A DNA stretch of 64,000 bases, taken from assembly GCF_003205205.1 (NCBI RefSeq), contig NZ_QJRL01000001.1:62001-126000 (forward strand), given 5' to 3'. The DNA is from Pseudomonas sp. LB-090624. GTDB taxonomy: Bacteria > Pseudomonadota > Gammaproteobacteria > Pseudomonadales > Pseudomonadaceae. Positions 57,440 through 64,000 of the stretch are shown in pieces. The notes beneath the pieces are model-generated. The model saw nothing but the letters and a program-made list of their open reading frames with translations, had not been told where the DNA came from and searched no databases. The stretch's first letter is position 1, and each line of letters begins with the position of its first letter. The position numbers were made by a program, and so were the translations under genes.

Positions 57440-58444
57440 TCAAGCCTCTTGCATGAACTGCTGCCGATACTGGTTCGGCGACAGCTCGGTGTGCTGGCGG
57501 AACAAGCGCGCAAAGAAACTGGCATCGTCATAACCGACCTCATAGCTGATGGTCTTGATGCTCTTGCGCGTGCTCGACAACAACCCCTTGGCTGTCTCGA
57601 TGCGTAGCCGTTGCAGGTAGTGCAGCGGCTTGTCACCCGTTGCGCCCTGGAACCGGCGCATGAAGTTGCGGATGCTCATGCCGTGGTTGCGGGCCACATC
57701 CTCGAAGCGGAACTTGTCGGCGAAGTGCTCTTCGAGCCAGTGCTGGATTTGCAGGATGATCAGGTCCTGGTGCAGTTTCTGCCCGCCAAAGCCCATGCGC
57801 CCCGGGGTGTAGTTGCGCTGCACTTCGTAGAGGATGTCGCGCGACACCGCCCGCGCCACGTTGGCGCCGCAGAACCGCTCGATCAGGTAGATATACAGGT
57901 CGCAGGCCGAAGTGGCTCCGCCGGCGCAATAGATATTGTCGGCGTCGGTCAGGTGCTTGTCCTGGTTCAGGCGGATCTTCGGGAAGCGTTCGGCAAAGCT
58001 GCTGAAGAAGCGCCAGTAGGTGGTCGCCTCCTTGCCATCGAGCAGGCCGGACTCGGCCAGCCAGAACACACCGCTGGCCTCGGCGCACAGCACCGCGCCA
58101 CGCGCATGTTGTTCGCGCAGCCACGGCAGCACTTGCGGATAATGTTGCAACAGGTTGTCGAAGTCGTCCCAGTAGGCCGGCAGGATGATCACATCGGCAT
58201 CGTCCAGGCCACCGTCGACCGGTAGCTGTACATTGCTGAAACTGTCCACGGGCTGGCCGTCGGGGCTCACCAGGCGGATCTCGAACATTGGCTGCAAGCC
58301 CAGGCCCAGCTGTTTGCTGTAGCGCAGGCTGGCGAGGTGGAAGAAGTCCTTGGCCTGCATCAAGGTAGAAGCGAACACCTTGTCAATGGCCAGGATGCTG
58401 ACGCGCCGCAGCGACGCGGGGGGTTGGGTAAACATCATTGTCAT
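57440..58444 (-). CDS. GlxA-type AraC-family transcriptional regulator
   Basis: A 334-residue regulator. The N-terminal DJ-1/PfpI-like domain (about residues 10-195) has VIILPAYWDDFDN and a cysteine in GAVLCAEASGVFWLAESGLL. The C-terminal AraC domain (about residues 225-330) carries the two helix-turn-helix units, ending with SYEVGYDDASFFARLFRQHT and LSPNQYRQQF. This architecture occurs in amine and amino-acid catabolic regulators (CdhR, GbdR, ArgR types). No target or ligand can be given. No clear ribosome site precedes the ATG. Confidence 0.88.
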   Translation of the reverse strand: MTMMFTQPPASLRRVSILAIDKVFASTLMQAKDFFHLASLRYSKQLGLGLQPMFEIRLVSPDGQPVDSFSNVQLPVDGGLDDADVIILPAYWDDFDNLLQHYPQVLPWLREQHARGAVLCAEASGVFWLAESGLLDGKEATTYWRFFSSFAERFPKIRLNQDKHLTDADNIYCAGGATSACDLYIYLIERFCGANVARAVSRDILYEVQRNYTPGRMGFGGQKLHQDLIILQIQHWLEEHFADKFRFEDVARNHGMSIRNFMRRFQGATGDKPLHYLQRLRIETAKGLLSSTRKSIKTISYEVGYDDASFFARLFRQHTELSPNQYRQQFMQEA

Positions 58445-58523
58445 TGTTCTTATAGGGTAGAGTGGTCAATCACCGGCTGGATCGTCTTATTTTTTGGCGA
58501 TTGTGTCTACCCCGCGTAGCAGC

Positions 58524-58562
58524 AGGGCTGCTTTGCCAGGGAATAAGCGGCGAAGCAGCCCT
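58524..58562. terminator. Candidate terminator between aldo/keto reductase and GlxA genes
   Basis: AGGGCTGCTT (58524-58533) pairs with AAGCAGCCCT (58553-58562) with a 19-base loop. It lies just after the aldo/keto reductase stop on the minus strand. The call rests on symmetry and position. Confidence 0.4.
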
Positions 58563-58568
58563 TTCAGC

Positions 58569-59609
58569 TCAAGGCGCCGGGTTCGGCTGCGCCTGGTGTA
58601 TGGCTTCGATCGCTGCCAGTAGCTCATCGCTCAGGCTTAGATCAAGGCTCGCCAGGTTGCTGTCCAGTTGTTGCAGGCTGGTTGCGCCAATGATGTTGCT
58701 GGTGACGAACGGCTGCCGGGTGACGAACGCCAGGGCCATTTGCGCCGGGTCCAGGCCGTGCTCACGGGCCAGTTGCACGTAGCGGCTGCAGGCTGCCACG
58801 GTCTGCGGGTTGGAGTAACGGGCAAAACGGCTGAACAGGGTCAGGCGGGCGTGGTCCGGGCGTGCGCCGTTCTCGTACTTGCCCGACAGCATGCCGAACG
58901 CCAGCGGGGAATAGGCCAGCAGACCACATTGCTCGCGAATGGCCACTTCGGCCAGGCCCACTTCGAAGCTGCGGTTGAGCAGGTTGTACGGGTTCTGGAT
59001 CGACACCGCCCGTGGCCAGCCACGGCTGTCGGCCAGTTGCAGGAACTTCATGGTGCCCCACGGGGTTTCGTTGGACAGGCCGATGTGGCGGATCTTGCCC
59101 GCGCGCACCTGTTCGTCGAGCACTTCGAGGGTTTCTTCCAGCGGGGTGAAGTGGTCCTGCGGCAGGTGCTGGTAGCCCAGCTTGCCGAAGAAGTTGGTGC
59201 TGCGCTCCGGCCAATGCAGTTGGTACAGGTCGATGCGGTCGGTCTGCAGGCGCTTGAGGCTTGCTTCCAGCGCCGCGACGATGTGCTGGCGGTTGTGCTT
59301 GAGCTGGCCATCGCGGATGTGGCTGATGCCGTTGCCGGGGCCGGCGACCTTGCTGGCCAGGACCCAGTCATCGCGATCGCCGCTGGCCTTGAACCAGTTG
59401 CCGATGATGCGTTCGGTCGCGGCGTAGGTTTCCGGGCGGGGCGGCACCGGGTACATCTCGGCGGTGTCGATGAAGTTCACCCCGGCGGCCTTGGCCCGGG
59501 CAATCTGTTCAAAGGCCTCGGCCTGGACGTTCTGTTCGCCCCAGGTCATGGTGCCCAGGCACAGGGCGCTGACGTTGAGGTCGGTACGGCCGAGCTGGCG
59601 GTATTCCAT
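58569..59609 (-). CDS. NADP-dependent aldo/keto reductase (Tas family)
   Basis: A 346-residue aldo/keto reductase. Visible tetrad segments are NFIDTAEMYP (Asp and Tyr), WVLASKVAG (Lys) and YQLHWPE (His). The C-terminal half contains NIIGATSLQQLDSNLASLDL, the cofactor-phosphate loop region. Tas-like proteins reduce aldehydes and ketones; E. coli tas complements tyrosine auxotrophy. It stands alone upstream of the ribosomal protein operon, divergent from it. Confidence 0.92.
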   Translation of the reverse strand: MEYRQLGRTDLNVSALCLGTMTWGEQNVQAEAFEQIARAKAAGVNFIDTAEMYPVPPRPETYAATERIIGNWFKASGDRDDWVLASKVAGPGNGISHIRDGQLKHNRQHIVAALEASLKRLQTDRIDLYQLHWPERSTNFFGKLGYQHLPQDHFTPLEETLEVLDEQVRAGKIRHIGLSNETPWGTMKFLQLADSRGWPRAVSIQNPYNLLNRSFEVGLAEVAIREQCGLLAYSPLAFGMLSGKYENGARPDHARLTLFSRFARYSNPQTVAACSRYVQLAREHGLDPAQMALAFVTRQPFVTSNIIGATSLQQLDSNLASLDLSLSDELLAAIEAIHQAQPNPAP

Positions 59610-59795
59610 CGGTTAGACACTCCTTGGCAATAGAAGCCCATCAAAGCAGGTTGAAATTTTTCGCGCAATCTGGATAATTCAGCCCCTCTCCGCGTGGCGG
59701 AAGTGATGCACCATCACGCAGGAAGAACCCCGTCGAACATTGGCGTGCCCGACCCGAGCCCCCAAAAGCGTCTGTGTTCGGCTGCGCGCTTGCCC

Positions 59796-59824
59796 TTGGC
59801 AAGCTGTGCACTATCCAGTAAGAT
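59796..59824 (+). promoter_or_regulatory. Sigma-70 promoter of rplM-rpsI
   Basis: TTGGCA (59796-59801), 17 bases, then TAAGAT (59819-59824) form a good sigma-70 promoter. Transcription would begin about 36 bases before the rplM ATG. The leader contains a CCTCTGAGG inverted repeat near 59849-59857. In E. coli the L13 protein represses its own message through its leader, which would fit here but is not proved. Confidence 0.75.
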
Positions 59825-59867
59825 TCGCCGTCTATTTTTCGCTGGGCGGCCTCTGAGGCTTTAGAGA

Positions 59868-60296
59868 ATGAAAACTTTTACTGCTAAACCGGAAACAGTA
59901 AAGCGCGAGTGGTTCGTAGTTGACGCCGCTGGCCAGACCCTGGGTCGTCTGGCTACCGAAATCGCTACCCGTCTGCGTGGCAAACACAAACCAGAATACA
60001 CCCCTCACGTTGACACCGGCGACTACATCGTCGTTATCAACGCCGAGCAGGTTCGTGTGACTGGTGCCAAGTCTTCCGACAAAATGTACTACTCCCACTC
60101 CGGCTTCCCGGGCGGTATCAAGGAAATCAACTTCGAGAAGTTGATCGCCAAGGCCCCTGAGCGTGTTATCGAAACCGCGGTCAAAGGCATGCTGCCTAAG
60201 AACCCGCTGGGTCGCGACATGTACCGCAAGCTGAAAGTGTACGCGGGTGCTGCTCACCCACACACTGCTCAGCAGCCTCAAGAACTGAAGATCTAA
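59868..60296 (+). CDS. rplM: 50S ribosomal protein L13
   Basis: A 142-residue early-assembly protein of the large subunit. It begins [20 protein letters not shown] and contains [20 protein letters not shown] and the PYSH-like [14 protein letters not shown] and [20 protein letters not shown] segments, typical of L13. It is first in the rplM-rpsI operon; rpsI starts 14 bases downstream. Confidence 0.98.
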
Positions 60297-60310
60297 CGGG
60301 ATAGTTCATT

Positions 60311-60703
60311 ATGTCGGCGACTCAAAATTACGGCACTGGCCGTCGCAAGACCGCAACCGCTCGCGTATTCCTGCGTCCGGGTACTGGTAACATCTCCATC
60401 AACAACCGTTCTCTGGACGTGTTCTTCGGTCGCGAAACCGCTCGCATGGTTGTTCGCCAGCCACTCGAGCTGACCGAAACCGTTGAGAAGTTCGACATCT
60501 ACGTCACCGTTTCCGGTGGTGGTGTCAGCGGTCAGGCCGGTGCGATCCGTCACGGTATCACCCGCGCTCTGATGGAATACGACGAAACCCTGCGTGGCGC
60601 TCTGCGTCGTGCTGGCTACGTCACCCGCGACGCTCGTGAAGTCGAGCGTAAGAAAGTGGGTCTGCGTAAAGCGCGTAAGCGTCCTCAGTACTCCAAGCGT
60701 TAA
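60311..60703 (+). CDS. rpsI: 30S ribosomal protein S9
   Basis: A 130-residue small-subunit protein. It has [20 protein letters not shown] near the start, the conserved block GISRALMEYD-like [14 protein letters not shown], and the basic tail [11 protein letters not shown] that reaches the P-site tRNA. It follows rplM and is closed by a strong terminator. Confidence 0.98.
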   Translation: MSATQNYGTGRRKTATARVFLRPGTGNISINNRSLDVFFGRETARMVVRQPLELTETVEKFDIYVTVSGGGVSGQAGAIRHGITRALMEYDETLRGALRRAGYVTRDAREVERKKVGLRKARKRPQYSKR

Positions 60704-60720
60704 TACCGCTTCGGCAGTCG

Positions 60721-60758
60721 AAAAAAGCCCGGTTCCTTGGAACCGGGCTTTTTTTTTG
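60721..60758 (+). terminator. Rho-independent terminator after rpsI
   Basis: AAAAAAGCCCGGTTCC (60721-60736) pairs with GGAACCGGGCTTTTTT (60739-60754) around a TT loop, with further T residues after it. It is a strong intrinsic terminator and also works in reverse, since the stem has an A tract on the other side. Confidence 0.93.
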
Positions 60759-60966
60759 GCTTGAACTAACCTGTCAGCATGTCCGTGATCGCTGGCCGCA
60801 TAGACGCAGATCAAGCAAAGCGAGGGTTGTAGCCCGGACCAGGGGTAATCACCTTGTCAGTGTGTGGATTTGTTTCTTACCATGGCGGCCAATTTTTAGT
60901 GCCACAGACATTACCTAAGTACAGGTCAGGTCCAACTGGCCAAGCAAGCTGATGGGAGAGGACTGA

Positions 60967-61560
60967 ATGAGCAATGACGGCGTCAACGCAGGCCGGCGCC
61001 GCTTCCTCGTAGCCGCGACATCCGTGGTCGGGGCAGCGGGGGCAGTGGGGGCTGCGGTACCGTTCGTGGGGTCATGGTTTCCCAGTGCCAAGGCGAAAGC
61101 CGCGGGCGCACCGGTGAAGGTCAATATCGCCAAGGTCGAGGCCGGGCAGCAGATGGTGGCCGAGTGGCGTGGCCAGCCGGTGTTCATCGTTCGGCGTACG
61201 GAGGAAATCCTCGGCAACCTGAAGAAAATTACCGGCGATTTGTCTGATCCAGAATCCAAGGCTTCGGTGCAGCCGACCTATGTCGACCCCGAGGTTCGCT
61301 CGATCAAGCCGGAAATCCTCATCCTCGTCGGCCTGTGCACGCATCTGGGCTGCTCGCCCACCTTCCGTCCAGAGGTTGCGCCTGCCGACCTTGGCCCGAA
61401 ATGGGTGGGTGGCTACTTCTGCCCGTGCCACGGTTCCCACTACGACCTGGCTGGCCGTGTCTACAAATCGCAGCCGGCGCCTCTCAACCTGCCCGTGCCG
61501 CCGCACTCTTACGAGACGGACGACATCATCGTCATCGGCGTCGACCAGGAGAAAGCATGA
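60967..61560 (+). CDS. petA: Ubiquinol-cytochrome c reductase iron-sulfur subunit (Rieske)
   Basis: A 197-residue Rieske protein of the cytochrome bc1 complex. The N-terminus has the Tat-type signal GRRRFLVAATSVVGAAGAVG with its twin Arg. The cluster-binding boxes are CTHLGCSPTF and CPCHGSHYD, with two Cys and two His ligands. It passes electrons from ubiquinol to cytochrome c1. GGGAGAGG stands just upstream of the ATG. The petB start overlaps its stop. Confidence 0.97.
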   Translation: MSNDGVNAGRRRFLVAATSVVGAAGAVGAAVPFVGSWFPSAKAKAAGAPVKVNIAKVEAGQQMVAEWRGQPVFIVRRTEEILGNLKKITGDLSDPESKASVQPTYVDPEVRSIKPEILILVGLCTHLGCSPTFRPEVAPADLGPKWVGGYFCPCHGSHYDLAGRVYKSQPAPLNLPVPPHSYETDDIIVIGVDQEKA

Positions 61561-62771
61561 TGAGCAAGTTCATGGACTGGATTGATGCTCGCTTCCCCGC
61601 GACCAAGATGTGGGAAGACCACCTGAGCAAGTATTACGCGCCCAAGAACTTCAACTTCCTGTACTTCTTCGGCTCCCTGGCGTTGCTGGTGCTGGTCAAC
61701 CAGATCGTCACCGGTGTGTGGTTGACCATGAGCTTCACGCCCTCGGCGGAAGAGGCGTTCGCCTCGGTCGAGTACATCATGCGTGACGTGGAGTACGGCT
61801 GGATCCTCCGCTACCTGCACTCCACCGGTGCTTCGGCGTTCTTCATCGTGGTCTACCTGCACATGTTCCGCGGCTTGCTCTACGGCTCCTACCAGAAGCC
61901 GCGGGAGCTGGTCTGGCTGTTCGGCATGCTGATCTACCTGGCGCTGATGGCTGAGGCTTTCATGGGCTACCTGCTGCCGTGGGGCCAGATGTCGTATTGG
62001 GGGGCCCAGGTGATCATCTCGCTGTTCGGTGCAATCCCGGTGATCGGTGGCGACCTTACCCAGTGGATCCGCGGTGACTACCTGATCTCGGGTATCACCC
62101 TCAACCGCTTCTTTGCCCTGCACGTGGTCGCCTTGCCCATCGTCATCCTGGGCCTGGTGGTGCTGCACATCCTGGCCCTGCACGAAGTGGGCTCGAACAA
62201 CCCTGATGGCGTGGACATCAAGAAGAAGAAGGACGAAAACGGCATCCCGCTGGACGGCATTCCGTTCCATCCGTACTACACGGTGAAAGACATTGTCGGC
62301 GTGGTGGTGTTCCTGTTCGTGTTCTGCGCCGTGGTGTTCTTCTTCCCGGAAATGGGTGGTTACTTCCTGGAGAAACCAAACTTCGAGCAGGCCAACGCCT
62401 TCAAGACACCGGAGCACATCGCCCCCGTGTGGTACTTCACACCGTTCTACGCGATCCTGCGCGCGGTGCCTGACAAGCTGATGGGGGTGATCGCCATGGG
62501 CGCGGCCATCGCCGTGCTGTTCGTACTGCCGTGGCTCGATCGCAGCCCGGTGCGCTCCATGCGTTACAAGGGCTGGATCAGCAAGGTCTTCCTGCTGGTG
62601 TTCTGCGTGGCCTTCGTCATCCTCGGCGTGCTGGGCGTACTGGCGCCGACACCTGGGCGTACCTTGCTGTCGCAAGTGTGCACGGTGTTGTATTTCGCCT
62701 ACTTCCTGCTGATGCCGTTCTACACAAGGCTCGAGAAGGCCAAACCGGTTCCGGAAAGGGTGACTGGCTGA
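61560..62771 (+). CDS. petB: Cytochrome b of the bc1 complex
   Basis: A 403-residue membrane protein that binds two b-type hemes and forms the quinol and quinone sites. It has eight expected membrane segments. Heme-binding histidines are in WILRYLHSTGASAFFIVVYLH and in FALHVVALPI. GFMGYLLPWGQMSYWGA-type sequence (FMGYLLPWGQMSYWG) is the conserved quinol-site region. The message reads AGCATGATGAGC at the petA stop, so an ATG one codon earlier (61557) is possible; AGGAG lies 5 or 8 bases away. petC starts on the stop codon of this gene. Confidence 0.97.
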   Translation: MSKFMDWIDARFPATKMWEDHLSKYYAPKNFNFLYFFGSLALLVLVNQIVTGVWLTMSFTPSAEEAFASVEYIMRDVEYGWILRYLHSTGASAFFIVVYLHMFRGLLYGSYQKPRELVWLFGMLIYLALMAEAFMGYLLPWGQMSYWGAQVIISLFGAIPVIGGDLTQWIRGDYLISGITLNRFFALHVVALPIVILGLVVLHILALHEVGSNNPDGVDIKKKKDENGIPLDGIPFHPYYTVKDIVGVVVFLFVFCAVVFFFPEMGGYFLEKPNFEQANAFKTPEHIAPVWYFTPFYAILRAVPDKLMGVIAMGAAIAVLFVLPWLDRSPVRSMRYKGWISKVFLLVFCVAFVILGVLGVLAPTPGRTLLSQVCTVLYFAYFLLMPFYTRLEKAKPVPERVTG

Positions 62772-63550
62772 TGAAAAAGTTGATTGCAGTATTTTTGCTG
62801 GCAGTGATGCCTGCCTTTTCTTTCGCTGCCGAACACGGCCTGGAGCTGGACAAGGTCGATATCGACCTAACCGACAAGGCTGCCATGCAGGACGGTGCAC
62901 GAACCTTCGCCAACTATTGCATGGGTTGCCACAGTGCCAAGTTTCAGCGCTACGAGCGGGTGGCCGACGACCTGGGTATCCCGCACGAGCTGATGCTCGA
63001 GAAGCTGGTGTTCACCGGTGCCAAGATCGGCGACCACATGCAGATCGGCATGAAACCCAGTGACGCCAAGACCTGGTTCGGCGCGGCACCGCCCGACCTG
63101 ACCCTGGTCGCCCGGGTGCGTGGCACCGACTGGCTGTACACCTACCTGCGCAGCTTCTACGAGGACCCTTCGCGGCCTTACGGGGTGAACAACAAGGTGT
63201 TCCCGAACGTTGGCATGCCCAACGTGCTGGTGGGCCTGCAGGGTAACCAGGTAATTGGCTGCAAGCAGGTGCAGACCGTTACCGACGGCAAGAAGCAATT
63301 CGACCCATTGACCGGCAGCCCGATTACCCATGAAGCCTGTGACCAGCTGACCATCACGCCGAAATCCGGTACCCTGACGACCGAGCAGTTCGACGAGAAG
63401 GTCAAGAACCTGGTGACCTTCCTGGCTTATTCGGCCAACCCGGTCAAACTGGAAAGCCAGCGCATCGGTACCTACGTGTTGCTGTACCTGGCTTTCTTCT
63501 TCGTATTCGCCTATTTGCTCAAGCGTGAGTACTGGAAGGACGTGCACTGA
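62771..63550 (+). CDS. petC: Cytochrome c1 of the bc1 complex
   Basis: A 259-residue heme protein. A signal peptide ends near residue 20 (SFAAEHG). The heme site is CMGCH at residues 50-54 and the axial Met is probably in a later block (GMKPSDAKTWFGAAPPDLTL). One C-terminal membrane helix (about residues 234-252) anchors it, ending KREYWKDVH. It accepts electrons from the Rieske centre and passes them to soluble cytochrome c. The ATG overlaps the petB stop by one base. Confidence 0.97.
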   Translation: MKKLIAVFLLAVMPAFSFAAEHGLELDKVDIDLTDKAAMQDGARTFANYCMGCHSAKFQRYERVADDLGIPHELMLEKLVFTGAKIGDHMQIGMKPSDAKTWFGAAPPDLTLVARVRGTDWLYTYLRSFYEDPSRPYGVNNKVFPNVGMPNVLVGLQGNQVIGCKQVQTVTDGKKQFDPLTGSPITHEACDQLTITPKSGTLTTEQFDEKVKNLVTFLAYSANPVKLESQRIGTYVLLYLAFFFVFAYLLKREYWKDVH

Positions 63551-63576
63551 TCACGCAGTAATTTCTGGTTGTTGAG

Positions 63577-64000
<424 letters not shown>

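Noticed and set aside
60759-60966. Promoter of petABC
   Set aside because: TTGTCA followed 17 bases later by TTACCA near 60860-60890 was considered, but the -10 match is poor, so it is not listed.

Overview
The window is chromosomal DNA from a fluorescent Pseudomonas of the P. putida type. The GC content is high and coding density is near 90 percent. A full alginate operon is present, with an aapJQMP amino-acid importer, a methionine gamma-lyase that keeps the residue numbering of the characterised P. putida enzyme (Y59, R61, Y114, C116), and many short inverted repeats of the REP type common in this group. I see no tRNA, rRNA, insertion sequence or CRISPR array.

Layout. Bases 1-4467 hold the end of an outer-membrane efflux factor, then a FUSC-family pump, a DUF1656 peptide and a HlyD-type adaptor. 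A universal stress protein follows on the minus strand. Bases 5145-10265 hold a LysR regulator and a second tripartite pump (EmrB-like MFS, EmrA-like adaptor, outer-membrane lipoprotein); a 17-bp palindrome occurs before both the regulator and the pump. Two short-chain dehydrogenases, a small membrane protein and an orphan protein lie at 10316-13143. Bases 13183-29298 (minus strand) are the alginate operon in the classical order algD-8-44-K-E-G-X-L-I-J-F-A, with a leader of about 0.45 kb upstream of algD and a REP pair between algL and algI. A near-perfect 239-bp palindrome sits at 30081-30319.

Bases 30394-37808 carry yaaA, a deacetylase-like protein with a degenerate active site, a PIN-PhoH ATPase, moaCDE, a DEAD-box helicase and a carboxylesterase. 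The aapJQMP importer (38141-42298) is preceded by a good sigma-54 promoter match. algW (regulated protease of the alginate stress pathway), a NIF3-like protein, cysD and cysNC follow. A bacteriocin island (47704-50729) lies between cysNC and the mdeR/mdeA methionine-catabolism pair. It encodes an S-type pyocin with an HNH DNase domain, its immunity protein, a second immunity paralogue and a possible gene scrap between them. The rest is housekeeping: zapG, a hydrolase, trpS with a C-terminal extra domain, zapE, a GlxA-type regulator, an aldo/keto reductase, rplM-rpsI, petABC (cytochrome bc1) and the start of sspA.

How the genes work together. The twelve alg genes make GDP-mannuronate (AlgA, AlgD), polymerise it under c-di-GMP control (Alg8, Alg44), and acetylate, epimerise, trim and export it (AlgI/J/F/X, AlgG, AlgL, AlgK/E). 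AlgW acts upstream of this operon by starting the proteolysis that frees the sigma factor AlgU. The most unusual content is the bacteriocin island with two immunity genes, the giant palindrome, the duplicated LysR operator, the repeat inside the alginate operon and the deacetylase lacking its catalytic aspartates.
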